DNA of 64,000 bases from Asterella californica (GCA_036924285.1 JAYKYS010000001.1:35029501-35093500), one strand, 5' to 3'; counted from the first letter of the stretch, positions 32,036 to 43,709 are shown. Notes: generated by a model from the sequence alone, not told the origin. A program made the numbers and translations.

Positions 32036-32788
32036 TCAGTAACAGATGGTGCTCGTGGAGGACGAAGTTCTCATCATTTGTTTGAACTGACTGATGTCCA
32101 TCTCTCCACGACCATCGCCAGCTACGCTACGGATCATATCCTCACAAACTCTCAAGCTCTTTCCTTCCGGCATGCCGAGATCAAGAAGGACTGCCTGAAG
32201 TTCCCGAGCTGTAATGAACCCGTCAGCATTTTTGTCAAAGACCTGAAATGCCTCCAGCAGCGTCTCCTCTTCGTCGTCCTCCTGTTGTTCGACTAGTGAT
32301 AAGTAGAGGGAAAAGAACTCGTCGAAATCGACGCTCCCATCGCCATCGCGATCAACACTGGTCACCATTGACCTCGCCTCTTCTTCCGACATGGAGTACC
32401 CTAACCGTGCCATGTATCGACGAAGATCTTTGGCGCAAATACGATCATCGGTGTTCTCATCGAAGGTTTGAAAGACCCTTTTCATCTCTTCAATATCAGA
32501 TCTAGCCGATTCAAGAGTCAATGTCGCCTTGTCGCAATGCTCTTCTCGAGGCGAATAATCCTTCGAAGTAACAGTTAGTGGTGGTGTGGCGATGGTCGAC
32601 CTTGACTGAAGGTCACTACAAAAGTCGCATTCCACAGACTGCTCCCTCGACGGCACGAATTCCGCAGCGGGAGTCACCTTGGCCTCAACTGGAGATGCGT
32701 TGCTACTGCTACCGACATATTTATGCAACTTGAAAAACCATCCATTGTCGAAGAACGAAAGAGTCCAACTGGATTGAACCGCTGCCAT
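32036..32788 (-). CDS. Calmodulin-like EF-hand calcium sensor (CML)
   Basis: An intronless 250-residue frame from ATG 32788. The first 90 residues are a variable Ser-rich extension with a hydrophobic and aromatic start (WTLSFFDNGWFF). The C-terminal 150 residues hold four EF-hand positions: loop 1 DENTDDRICAKD (Asp instead of Glu at position 12), loop 2 DRDGDGSVDFDE (canonical), loop 3 DKNADGFITARE (canonical), and loop 4 AGDGRGEMDISQ, which lacks Asp 1 and Glu 12 and probably does not bind calcium. The two pairs are joined by an acidic EQQEDDEEE linker. Plant CMLs of this layout relay calcium signals in stress and development by binding target proteins. Length is larger than calmodulin (149) because of the N-terminal extension. 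No frame damage is seen, so it is likely an active host gene. Confidence 0.9.
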   Translation of the reverse strand: MAAVQSSWTLSFFDNGWFFKLHKYVGSSSNASPVEAKVTPAAEFVPSREQSVECDFCSDLQSRSTIATPPLTVTSKDYSPREEHCDKATLTLESARSDIEEMKRVFQTFDENTDDRICAKDLRRYMARLGYSMSEEEARSMVTSVDRDGDGSVDFDEFFSLYLSLVEQQEDDEEETLLEAFQVFDKNADGFITARELQAVLLDLGMPEGKSLRVCEDMIRSVAGDGRGEMDISQFKQMMRTSSSTSTICY

Positions 32789-34299
32789 TCTGACTAGAAG
32801 TACAAATCTTCAGAACCCTCTGATCCCCAGCGCTCCAGAAACAACTCAAAGCGCCGTGAGGATGTCTAGAATATGTCTTCAACCACGAAGCACGAGACTC
32901 AATCGAAATGAGCGAATCCGCACGAAGCTACCAAACAAAATCCAGCACTAAGTGCTCCAATCGGAAGAGAGAGAATGATCGAGAAAAGAGAGAAATGCTG
33001 AAGTCCACGCAAATGAGTTCCACTTCTGATCGAAGGACAATCTTATACCAACAAAACAATATTTGTTTGGGCGTCACGCCTCGCTTATGTAAGCAGGGAG
33101 CCCAAAAGCATGATATGCCCACCTCGAGCTGCAAGAGTGCGGATCGGCCACTGCACGATCCCGACTGACTGGATCAAACCGTAGCCGCTGCTCGCACTGA
33201 ACCTGACTACGTGGCTCCTTTAGCTCGACTCCGGGGGAGTCCACACGGACACACCTACACAAAGCAGGACTTCCGTACAGGACCAAGCATACTCATCTGC
33301 GACAAGAATTTTCTCTCCGGCCCCCTCTACGACTTTTTCCTCCCTTTAGGAAGTCTCTTTCAACTTTCATTTGCAGGTGAACAACTTTCCCCAGCCCTTA
33401 GACCAAAGACTAAACTGAGGGGACCTCGCAGCTGAGGACACGCATGAGCTGGACTCGATACGTGCCAGCGGAAGGACTTCTTCGCTGCCAACTCCGGTTA
33501 GGTGGTGCTCTGACAACATGACAGTTCGACCTGCCCAAATCTCCCTGGAGATATGTCGTGCGGATGACACTTCGGAATGCAATGTGTTGCCCCTCCATTA
33601 TAGTACAGCATTGTCATGTAAAACCAGAAGTGTTTCTGCACGGTCCGACTCTTGACCTCCTTCCAAGTGGTTACCGCGTTTTGGTACCGTCACTGGAGGT
33701 TGGGTACACGGTTCTGTTTCTTCAGCTGGGTTCATTTCAAAGGAAATCCTGTATTGGTTTCCTTTCGACTGTGTCGTGGTTTATATATTTGAGGTAGGGT
33801 TGTATTTCTTGTAAATATCTAGTTCCCTCCGGTCTCAAGGTGTAGAATTCATGTTGTCTATAGAAAGTTGAATTCTTAACTTACCCATGTTTTCTAGTTT
33901 TATGTGTTCTCATGATGTTATTGCATTGTTTTGTGCGTGAAAAGTGTCCAGGTTGACACATAGCCCTTGGTTGTAGAAGAGCGCAGACTTGGAGAGAAAT
34001 GAAATTCAACTTACAAAGTTCAGTTATCCAAATATTATCGTCTAAAGAATTCAAACCTTTTCCTTTTTCTATCTCTACAAGTTTTAACTTTACAGTACAT
34101 GAGATGTGAGCATGAAAAGCTCAAAGCTCTTTTTATCTTTTCTTTCTTCTCTTTAATCCTTATCCCTCTAGTCTTCTTTGTTCTCCATACTCTGAAGAAT
34201 GTCAGTCTGCATTTTCTGTACCGAGATCATCATCTGTATCGAGACCATCATGCATGAATATGCAGGGCAAGCGTCGTAACGGTCGATAGCGAGAAAACG
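32789..34299. other. Upstream region of calcium-sensor gene, no other gene
   Basis: Probably contains the 5'UTR and promoter of the minus-strand CML gene. No convincing frame was seen. The T-rich segment after 33780 may already belong to the next mobile element. Confidence 0.4.
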
Positions 34300-35031
34300 A
34301 CAAGCGGCGGACGCGGGCAGGTAAAATACGGTGTCGTGCTTGGACACGGAGTGGGGGAAGGGTTTGGACGCGGCAAGAAAATTGGAAAACTTCGTGGTAG
34401 GAGGTGGGGGTTGGAAGCTAACGGCTGGTGGCTGCTTCGTGATTTCTGGTGGGCAAAGCTGGGTGGGGGAAGGGTTTGGGTGCGGCGAGATGGAGAAATT
34501 TGTTCTGCGAGTTGGGGGTTGGAATGCTGTCATTCGGGCTTGTGTTCTCGCTTCGTTCTCGTTCTCGCTTCTGTACGCGGGGTTTGATGCATCGTGCGGC
34601 TTCATTCCGGGTTGTGTTCTCGCTTCTGTGCGCGACGACCGAGGTTCTCTTCAACGCGATGATGAGGAGCGGGAGAAGCCGTTCGGTTGCGGATTACTGT
34701 ATTCTTTTTTCTCATTTTCTGTTTTTTCTTCGAACTCGCCGTGCGGTTTGTGTTTGTTGTTGTTGTTTTTTCTGCATGTTCACGTCCACTTCCATCAATC
34801 GTCAATAGAGGTGGACATGAACAAGAGAAAAAAGAAGAGACGACTGTTTCTGGCTTTGACTTCGATTGGTTCCTCGTTGCCGTGATATCACTTGGGCGTG
34901 ACTGTACATGGCTACATACTTCCGGGGGTGTGGCCGTGCTGGATTCGAGAAAGCTGTAACGTGGACGGTATGGTTCGGTATCTTGTCTCTTCGTCGTTGT
35001 TTTCTGTTTCAAATAGACAGAGAAGTGGCCG

Positions 35032-35663
35032 ATGATGAGAAAAATGTACCTCTTGCTGTGTGGTCCTGGCCCGATGTCTGAGAGCGAGTGCTCAGATCTG
35101 GTGCCTAGTTCCAGTGGTTCACCTCTTTCGCTTTCTCCAATCGAGAGGTCTTTTAGTCCTTTCGATTCTCTGCATGTAACGATCGATCCACCCATATTTC
35201 CGTTTCTGAGTTCAAAGCGGTCGATGGTTGGCTTCGATCAATCTGTGTTGCAGCTCATCCGATCCTACTCCTATCTAGAACTGGATTTGGACGAAGATCT
35301 TGTATCCTTTCTAGTTAAGTTTGATTACGTGCATATAGCCAGAACCTGCTATCCGTGCTCTGTGCACACCACTCCTCTCCAGACTTTAGCCGGGTCTTAT
35401 CATTTTTTTCTTACTCCGTGGATAAGCTGTGTCTTTACTTACAGGATCGGAGGTATCGTATGTTCTCCTATTCTGCTTACTTTCTTCGAGGTGATGGTTA
35501 TCTGAAATCCACTGTGCATTGCTTGTACCGTGTATGGTCCGTTTCTTGTATTTGCGAGACCTTGGACCCAGAGCAAAATTGTTTCTTATGTCGTCATTTT
35601 CTGCTTTGTGACCGATCAAATGTCATTACGGAGGCAGGCCAGGGCGAAGAGGCCCTCACTTGA
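35032..35663 (+). pseudogene. Replitron ORF1 homologue, frameshifted
   Basis: ATG 35032 opens a frame with a Ser/Pro-rich start (SSSGSPLSLSP), then YSYLELDLDEDL and FDYVHIARTCYP, matching the strand-rich core of the ORF at 9851-10585. Near 35400 the homology moves to another frame: FFSYSVDKLCLYLQDRRY, FSYSAYFLRGDGYLKS and CICETLDPEQNCFLCRH, which preserves the cysteine cluster. That frame ends at 35663, overlapping the HUH ORF by 44 bp in the +1 frame, exactly as in copy 1. The presumed nucleic-acid-binding domain is therefore no longer made as one piece. Confidence 0.65.
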
Positions 35664-36550
35664 GCTGTCAGTCACAGTCTGCAGGACAGGAACCGACCTA
35701 GATTTAAATTTGTTTTCCTGCTTGTCACATTTTCTCCATGCAAAATGTTTATTTGGTTTATTTTCTGTGGAGAGAGGCAGCACTCTTCTGCATCTTCATT
35801 TCCAGGGGGTCATCTGTCTATACGCGAAGTCTGCTTTAGATGTGAAAAAATGGTTGCTTGAATCATTAAGCTGGGACAAGGAGACACCCATTGGAGGTGA
35901 AGTCTGTATGAAGGCGTTGTCAAATAGAGGTCTCCATACGTTCGTTGGGATGCTGGACTACTGTTTGAAGGATGAGAAGGAAGCACATCATGCTGCAACC
36001 ATGAAAAATATTTCTGAGACCATGATCACTGACGATCGTGAGCTATTGACCTTGCTGGGGACTGCGGACACCAAGAATAGAGTAGAACTTAGCTACGTGA
36101 ACATCCTACCAAGAGCCTTGCAGTTCAATCGCTACAAGTCTCGGCATCCACTTTCTAATACCCTTGCCTGCTGTTTACGTAGCATGCTTGTCTCTGAGAA
36201 ATACAGTGCATCTCCGCTCTGGTTGATGCAGCCAGGTATCCAAAAGCGGGCGATCAGACTCGTTGTGGACCTCCTTCGTGAGGCCCTAGGACGTAACAGC
36301 AGAAAATATCGAGAATATTTTCTTCTTCAGAGATAGCAGGCGTTGCCCATATTGTTAGCACCGGTACTTCAATGCGCAGGGGACTCCAGAAGAACATGTA
36401 CCCAACTGCGAGGGAGCTGCAGCAGAATGTATCTTAGATCCGGAGGTGGACTTTGCCGCAACAGAGCTTCCGGAGTTCGTTCTCTTGGCGGGAGCTTTTT
36501 GCAGGAGTACTGGCTCAGATCGATGTTTCTTCATCGATGTGCCACTGTAA
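35620..36550 (+). pseudogene. Replitron-like HUH endonuclease, C-terminal frameshift
   Basis: ATG 35620, in the same CAAATG context as copy 1, begins MSLRRQARAKR and reads to 36336 (238 residues). It contains VERGSTLLHLHFQGV (His-x-His and Gln intact) and MLDYCLKDE (nucleophile Tyr and Lys intact), then TADTKNRVEL, RALQFNRYK and RHPL. Near 36295 the homology shifts by one base: IENIFF matches the other copy's IDTIFF, an in-frame TAG follows, then HRYFNAQGTPEEH, ending at TAA 36548-36550. The catalytic core is still encoded, but the C-terminus is lost, so activity is doubtful. Confidence 0.7.
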
Positions 36551-36559
36551 TTACGTTTT

Positions 36560-36969
36560 GAGAGCGAGTGTAAACTTTCGTATGTACATCTAGTTTTGTT
36601 TGCTTGTTTGGAGTAGTTTCGACGGTTTGCTGGAAGGCAGCGATCGCACATTGTAATTGTCAGTTTTTGATCACTTGAGAGCAATAAACAAATAAGACGC
36701 ACCGTCGTCATTTTCGTCTCACTACCTCTGTCTGATGACAGAAGAATGAAACCCGAAGACGGACACCACAACGTCACGAAAAAAGAGGCTTCAGTCAGGA
36801 GGAGCCCACGCGGAGACGTGGTTGGTCCTGAGAGAAGATTCATGAGTTTTGTAGTGACGCAGGATTACTCCTTCTGCCCATTTAGTATACAAGATATCGT
36901 TCTCACAGAGGATTTACGCAAGTAATCGCTGCTCTAAGTTCTATGATCTGTTCAAACACACAAACACAC
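36560..36969. other. 3' flank of Replitron copy 2
   Basis: No gene. An AATAAA-like signal lies near 36686. Small hairpins (CTGTC/GACAG near 36730, CCACG/CGTGG near 36810) are present but weak. Confidence 0.4.
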
Positions 36970-38483
36970 GGGTTTTGCCTAAAAATCCCATCTTCTCACA
37001 AAACCACACAAAACCACACGTCTTCCAGACACGCCACATGGTGCTCTGGAACTCAACAAACAACTACCAACTAAAATATCACACAATTATTCACAGAGAA
37101 GCTCGAGAAGACGATCTTCTTGCTTCCAGGTTGCTTCTTCCGGTCTTCTCGATACCGTCTTCCCGAAGCGATTCTCGTCTTCTGGAGGTTCAGCTCGTCT
37201 TCTCACACCTCCAGAAGGTTGTCCTGCTTCGCAGAAGTCGACTAGCAACGGCCGTTACACTTTATTCTCACACTCACATTCCAACGGGTTAGATTAATCA
37301 CAGGGTGTATGCCCTTGTAGCCTTCCCAGGCTTCTGCCTAAGGAAATGGTCTTCCTGCAGCACTACAACGACATTCATCTTCACGGAAGCTCAATAGAAG
37401 TCTCGGAAGCTCACTAGAAGAAGGTAAGAAGATGGGGAAGATGAGAGAAGATGGGGAAGATGAGAAAATCCAAACAAGAGAAAACAAGATGAAAAGAGGA
37501 AATTAAGATTCCGACAGGCTTCTAGTCAGGATCCTGACTAACAAGCCATCCCTGCTTGTAATAGTTTGGGGAGGAAGACAACAAACGTGAGTACTGTTGC
37601 ACCGTCTTCTACTCGAGGATGTCGTCTTCTGCTGTGGGAAGAAGGCTTCTTTCTTCTTCACTTCGTTGCTCTGACTACTCAGTCTTCTGGGATCCCTTAC
37701 CCATAAGACCGTTCGTACGTAGATCCCAAGTGCTCTACTGAACGAGCCAAGCTACACTTCCACAACTGCTGACAGTCACTGCCACTCAAGAAGAACACTT
37801 CCCATGCATAATTGGGAGCGAATTCAAGGAACCCACCATCCAGAAGACATGAACGAAGCTTCTGCACTCAAATCCAAAATCTATTCCCCGAGAAGAAGTC
37901 ACAATGACATTGGAAAGCTCACTCCCTCTACTTCATGCGTCTACTCCTCGACACACCAGCCTAGCTAACAGGACTGCACGAGGATGCCGTTCCCTGTTCC
38001 TAGACTGTCCACCACTTCTATCTACATCTTCGAACCACTACTGGTGCGAGCATGCAGACCCCTCCTGTGTATTCCAAGACTATTCGTATGTTTCCAACAA
38101 CGGGTGTAGTGTGCGAAGAACTGTCTATCCTGTGTCTCTGCTCTAATGTGTCTCGTCTGCCTGCACCATAGAATCGATGTGTATGTGCAGTAGCTACAGA
38201 ATTCTACAGAACTGGCAGAACCCTATCTCCTACTCTGCGATCCTACTTATTTCGCTGCCATGAGAACTAGGGGAAATGACCACCAGGGAGAGAGAGGCGC
38301 TGACAAGAGGTTGCTACCTCACATGCAAGCGGTTCCCTTGCCCGAATTGGCCATCCACCTTGTCCTTCCTACGCTACCTACGCTGCCACATGGTGTCCTA
38401 ACTAATATTACACGGAAAGACTGCCACCCTTAAGATAGCATCTTCGATCTTACTATATTTGGAATTGTCAATGGAGTTACTAA

Positions 38484-39003
38484 CTACTCAGATTGCACGG
38501 AGGCAATCTCTACCTGATCTGCTCCTATCGGAGCTCCTAACGCGGTTTCTGATAAGCTAGAAAGTCCTGCAGTTACCTCGGGTGTCACTAAGGTGGCTTC
38601 TTCCTCATCGTCTCTTGCTGGCCTTGCTGTCGTTGCTACTGCGTCTTCCTCGGCATCGGCTTCTGCTTCGGAAGACAGAAGCGTCTTCTGAGAAGCGGAA
38701 TCGACCGGTGCTTCTTCTGTCCTCTGAGCCACTGGTGCGGGACTAGGGACAATGGCGACCTCATAGGGGTCCGGGGAAGTCGCTTCCTCCACTCGGAATA
38801 CCTGGGAAGACGGCTCGTCCTCTTGTCTTCCAGAAGACATCTTGTCTTTCGGGGCGTCTTCCGGTGTCTTCCCGGCTTCCAACGCTGTCACTACCAAGGT
38901 CGAACTCCTCCTTCTCCATTCCGGATCCAGTCGATGGTGCTGGAGCGTGGGAAGATGCGATTGCAGGTGTCGGAAGCGACGGAAGACCATAAAGTGTCTT
39001 CAC
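38484..39003 (-). pseudogene. Acidic C-terminal tail of the gag-like protein, frameshifted
   Basis: Two overlapping frames (39003-38761 and 38990-38484) continue after the stop at 39004. They are rich in Ala, Glu, Ser and Pro (EAEADAEEDAVATTARPARDDEEE) and probably disordered. They are best read as the former tail of the preceding protein, now separated by a stop and a frameshift. Confidence 0.4.
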
Positions 39004-40707
39004 TCATTCTATCTGTCGATCTAAGTACCTGAACATGCTCTCCCGGCATTCCACCAACATTGTCTTGGACTCGCTGTCCCATCCTCTAGCTAAGGTAAGT
39101 AACTTCCTACCCGCGGTGAAGTTGAACTTCTTCCGAAGCGCTTCCACCGACTGTGCTAGCATCTTCTGTGCACGAGCCTCCGCTGCTTCCCGCTGCGTCT
39201 TCTCAACTGCAACTTGCGCTTCTGCGGCTTCTCGCTGCATCTTCCAAGTGGCCTGCTCCTCTGCGAGGGTGGTGATCTTCTCTCGCACTCGGAGGACTTC
39301 CTGATCGCGCTGCTGTACCCGCACCTGTAACTCCTGGTTGCTCTTCCGAAGTTGCACCGGTTCCTTGGCAGAAGCGGCTGCTTCCGCTTTGTATCTTGTT
39401 GCGAGCTTCTCCGTGGTGCGGAGACTAGCTTCCAGCGACTCCGTCTTCTTCTGGTCTTCCCCCTGTCGCAGCAAGGTGCGCATGCCGAATCCAGATTGCA
39501 AGGGCCTCTCCTGTGCCTTCGCTCTCTTCTCCAGCAACTCCATAGCTGGCTGGATCTCCTTGTAGAAGAAGGCGCTGAACTCCTCTAGTCGTCTTCCTGC
39601 GGAAGACAAGTTCATCTCCATCACTCGCTCGGAGGTGTCGACCTTGTCTTCTAGAGGCAAGGATGCCTCTTCCACCACGATGGCCTTCATCTTCTGCGCA
39701 CGAGAAGAAGCTACTCTTCTCATCTTCCGGGGTGGAAGACTCCTCATGGCAGGAGCGGCTCTCTTCGTTGCGCTTCCTCGCATCGCAGCAGGAGCGCCCA
39801 TCCATCCTTCATCTTCTGGAGTCTTCGGAAGACTCCCAGGTGTGACAGAAGCGGTCTTCTGCTCCGATCGGATACTCAGTAGGTCTTCTTCCGAGTCGGA
39901 CTCCGATCCGGAATGAAGGAGAGAGATGGGTGTCATCGGTACACTTCTGGGACCCATCTTCCTCGGTGGCGTAGCGTCTTCCGACCCACTAGACTCGTCT
40001 TCTCTCACCAAAAGCGTCTTCGGGTGAGAGCCGGGCCTCAGCTGTGGCATCAGAGTGGGAGGGGGCGTTGCGGCTGCCGCTCGGTCATCGTCTTCCGAGG
40101 TCTCCTCCGTCACCTCCTGTCGCTCCGTTGGCTCATACCTTGCCAGCTGATCTTCCCTAAGATCCCCCATGGCTACATACAAGTAGCAGAGGAAGGGCGT
40201 CAAGTGTCCTCCCGCCGGGGTACCCAAGTACGCTAGCTCCGTCTGTACATAATTGTGGATGTACGCGCCCCAGTAGATGGGCACTCTGTCATCCCACACT
40301 GATTCCAGGAACTCCACGTCATGATCTCCTAAGTACCTTGTCTTCTGCGCTTTCCCCTTGGGAAAGAGATGCAGAAACAACTTCGTCAGAAGTCGCTTCT
40401 TCGGCTCCCGGTACGATTCTATCTTCCAACCGTTCCTCCCCTGCCTGTCTTCCACAAAAAGGCAGGTGGTGCTCCCAGGCACATGCCACGAACTCACTAT
40501 CCTGGGCAAGATCTTCTTCTCGTACCAATATCCTCGGTTCTCGGATTCTGGCCTGTGAAAAGCCTTGCGCCACCAATCTTCAGTCCATGAAGATGGTCTT
40601 CCTCGAGCTACTCCTTCCTTCGCAGGTACACGGTTACGAGGTGGCAACGCTGTCCACACCTCCTCCAGAAGTCCCTGGTCTGCGAGGTTCCAATCTCACA
40701 GGAAGAA
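39004..40707 (-). pseudogene. Gag-like coiled-coil protein of the GAAGAC-rich element
   Basis: A 551-residue frame is open from 40659, but its first codon is GTG, and reading further upstream meets a TGA at about 40705, beyond which compatible text (ELAEATPFLKE) continues in the same frame. The start has therefore been lost to a nonsense mutation. The N-terminal 190 residues look globular (WWRKAFHRPESENRGYW, YREPKKRLL, YLGDHDVEF, YWGAYIHNYVQTELAYLG). The middle is Pro/Ser/Glu-rich and disordered. Residues about 370-530 are a long coiled coil with heptad-like Q/E/A/R repeats. I recall similar N-terminal domains in repeated hypothetical proteins of liverworts but cannot name the family. A structural, gag-like role is inferred. 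Confidence 0.5.
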
Positions 40708-41304
40708 GTCGAGACCCAACTCCTTGAGGAAAGGAGTGGCCTCGGCCAATTCTGCCGCTGGTAACACCAAGCCTCACGGATGCATCGTCATGCTGGATGA
40801 TCTGTTGCACTAAGCCACAAACACCTACTATGAGCTGAAGGCTCAGTCCTTCCCAAGTGTCCACAGTCTATCTTCTACTTCTCAGAAGGCGAAACCAGTC
40901 TTCCAGAAGACAGCTACTCCGTCTTCTGGGGTTCTAACAGTACTTCCTAGATAGCTCTCGTCTTCCGAGCTATATCTAAACAATCCTATCTAAGCAAGGC
41001 CTCGCATGGATTACCAAGAAGACAACCCACCTTGCATTACATCATACTTCCTATCAGAAGATACAAGATTCGCGAAACAACAAGTGCATAACAGGTTCAG
41101 AAGATGGTTGCGGGCTCCTGCGGTGACAGTGGCCTCTGGGAAGACACTCGGGACAGCTTCCGATTCAATGTCTTTCTCGGAAGACCTCCCGAAGTCAGAC
41201 TTCCCTTCACTGGTCTCACCTGTCTTCGTCTTCCTACGCGCAATCTATCCTCACAACAGACTGAAGACAATTGCACTCTGTTCTTCTGACTTCTCACCTC
41301 TCAT

Positions 41305-41308
41305 ACGC
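41305..41308. other. Target-site duplication ACGC of outer Ty3-like element
   Basis: ACGC is found at 41305-41308 immediately before the left LTR and again at 60420-60423 immediately after the right LTR. Confidence 0.85.
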
Positions 41309-42625
41309 TGTCGTGATGTGAATCATTTCACATAGTAAATGATTCACTTCTCTGTCAGGCATTAGTCTCTCTGAGTGAAGTTAAGACCTCAAAGAAGTCC
41401 GTTTTAGGAAGATGTTATATATTTTGAGTCTTAGTAGGTTGATTACCATGTTAATAGGGCTTAAGCTCATGGGTTGTATTTGCGTGTCACCTATGCACGC
41501 TTTCTAGCTGATTTAAGTTATTTTTCGGGGCTGCGTGTCGTTTTAGGTAGTTTAAGTTTTACGTTGGCACTCTAGGGGGGCTTGACGTGGTAGCCTATGA
41601 GTGTAGATAAGTTACCACATGGTTTAAGGCACAAAATGACAACCAAATGGAGCTATGAATTCTCATTGGTTCATTTTTGTCTTTTGTGTAACTCTAAATT
41701 TAGAAACAGAGGTCTAAAAGGGATTTCGAGCAATTGGTAAGGGACTTCGAAATCTGAGAGCACAGGGAGATAGAGCTCGTCGAGCCAAGCACTGTCAGCG
41801 AAACGTTTGATCGATTTGGAGCAATAAAGAAGGAGTTATGGCTGATTGAAGTTGATTTGTGTCAGAATTGCAGCACTTTTGTTGAATTTGGGGTTTTGAG
41901 TGTCATTTGCAGCAGAATCGAGGAAATCGCTTCAAAACTTCGTAGCTGTGTTCACTGTCAGCAGGGCTACGACTGTCTCCAAATTTTCATGTCAATTGAG
42001 CCACTGAGTAATTCAGGGCGACCGCTGAAGTAGAGGGGGTCCGAAAAGCTCTCAATCTGGAGCAGCAACTTCAGAGAGGGAGATCTGGAGTTCTGTGTAG
42101 AATCAGGAGGCCCAACTTCACAGGAGTGTTCATCAAGCTGTGTACTGCAAATCCTGTAAGAATTTCCCAAAGTGATCGAGCCAATTCCTTGTTATAGGTC
42201 GAAATAGCTGTCTGGGTACCTGAAACTGCCGTAATTTCTCTACTCAGAAAGTTTCTGCTCATATCTTAGTGCTCTGAATTGATCTGAAGCTGAAATTTCG
42301 TATGTGTATCCAGTAGAACCTCGTTTACATGTAGGAGGAGTTCTGAAGTCTGAACCTTCACATATTTCTCAATCCTGAGTGTCAAAGTTCGCCATCTGAT
42401 CTTATCATTGCTAGTTAAGCCTGAACTTTGCTTCCTGAACTTATTAGAAGAGCCTGGAGACTTATATGAGTGTTTTCAGTATCACCTTGAGACCTGAAGC
42501 CTATCCTGTGAGTAAACCAGCCATAGTCTGAAGCTCAACGCTTTCCTGAGTAGATTGAACACAGCCTTCAAGCTCATATCACAGCCAGAAGGTTCGCCCT
42601 TCCCAAGAAGACTCTCAACCCGACA
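41309..42625 (+). repeat. 5' LTR of outer element (1317 bp)
   Basis: Begins TGTCGTGATGTGAATC and ends CAACCCGACA. It matches 59106-60419 throughout with scattered differences. The short frames inside it have no domain content. Confidence 0.93.
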
Positions 42626-42627
42626 TC

Positions 42628-42645
42628 TGGTGCTTCCACTGAGAG
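42628..42645 (+). other. Primer-binding site of outer element
   Basis: TGGTGCTTCCACTGAGAG starts two bases after the LTR, as a tRNA-primed site should. The nested element has the same 18 bases at the corresponding place, so both families use the same tRNA. I did not identify which one. Confidence 0.7.
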
Positions 42646-42693
42646 CTCTTGGGGTGATTGATTGAGAAGGTTGAGTTGCTACAAGGAGAAGAG

Positions 42694-43709
42694 ATGGATC
42701 GCAAGAGCGGAGCTGCTGTTGCTGCCTCTGGGGTTGGAGCATCAACGTCTACTGCTGCACCGTCAATTGTACCTGCGTCTTCTACAACGACATCTGCATC
42801 TGGTCTGGACACGGCTGAGATCTTGAAGACGCTTGCGGCCCTAGTCCAACAGCATCCGATCGTTGGAGGGGGTGAGTTAAAATCCACCAAGGCTTTGCAA
42901 GCGATAGTGAATAGGTGTGGAAGGTTTGAAGGTAGAGATATTTCTAGATATCTGCGTGAGTATAGAGGAGAGATGGAGCTGGTTAGGGTTATTGATGCTG
43001 AGATGATAGCAAGTTTTGAGTTAGCTGTCATTCCTGAGTTGCGGGACCAAGTTAGGGATGTACAGAGAAGAAATCTTGGAATCTAGATGAGTTTTGAGCG
43101 ATCTCTTCGAGAGGAGTTTCTTGAGGAGGATTCGAGAGAGTTACTAGAAGGACATTTCTAGATTGGGTTGAGCAGCAACCTGGTCGTATGATGAGCCTGA
43201 GTGAATTGTTGAGAGAGTTTGATCGGAGATACCGACAACTTTCAACTCTAGAGCGAATCACCCTAGATGCTAGGAAAACAGAGCTTTTCCTGCAGGCTAC
43301 CGATGATGCTACAGCAGATCGGTTATGTTTTATGTTGGCCGATCGATCTGCTGAGGGGGGTGTTACTATGGATTGGGGGAGAGTTGAGGATGTTGTGGCT
43401 GTACTGACAAGGCAGAGGAGGGGAAGAGTGGCTGTGGGAGGACGTTCGCTTGCAGAAGTGGTCACTCCACCTTATGCTGCTCCTCAAGTACAGCAGTCTT
43501 TGGCCCCTGCTCCCAAACCTGCTGTACCGGCTGTAGTTCCTTTGATGCCAGTTGTGCTAATTCCTGCACAAAGGGCACCGGTTCAAAGACCTGCAGAGAA
43601 CCATGGGCAGCAGAACCAGATCGAAGACCTGATTCAGCAGATGCGAGAACTGAAGGTAGAGCTAGCTGGATTGCAGAGAGAGCAGCCACCGGCGCCTGTT
43701 GGTGCACGT
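42694..43709 (+). pseudogene. Outer element gag, N-terminal part, cut by insertion
   Basis: ATG 42694 begins an Ala/Ser-rich leader, followed by a capsid-like region (FEGRDISRYLREYRGEMEL, ELAVIPELRDQVRD). A stop at 43084-43086 and a frame change near 43150 interrupt it. It resumes as LNELLREFDRRY-like text, LTLDARKTELFL-type and FMLADRSAEGGV motifs to about 43709. There the nested element begins exactly after ACGT. The continuation, with its zinc knuckle, is at 53904 onward. Homologous to the gag at 51847-50258. Confidence 0.85.
43706..43709. other. Target-site duplication ACGT of nested element
   Basis: ACGT is present at 43706-43709 and 53904-53907, immediately outside the nested LTRs. Counting it once keeps the outer gag reading frame open across the junction. 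Confidence 0.9.

Larger units (their letters stand above)
34300..36560 (+). mobile_element. Replitron-like element, copy 2, decayed (approximate limits)
   Basis: The gene order matches copy 1 (N-terminal-domain ORF, then HUH endonuclease ORF) on the opposite strand, and the proteins align along most of their length at roughly half identity by eye. Frameshifts split ORF1 near 35400 and the HUH protein near its C-terminus at about 36300, followed by a stop. The HUH and Tyr motifs survive. The termini are not located, and the limits are set by the last recognisable coding sequence and an estimated 5' leader. Confidence 0.65.

Noticed and set aside
34331..34885. 184-codon frame before Replitron copy 2
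   Set aside because: Low-complexity Gly/Phe/Ser text with no counterpart in copy 1. Probably the element's leader.
39035..40590. Multiple plus-strand ORFs opposite the coiled-coil protein
   Set aside because: Antisense shadows of a biased minus-strand coding sequence.
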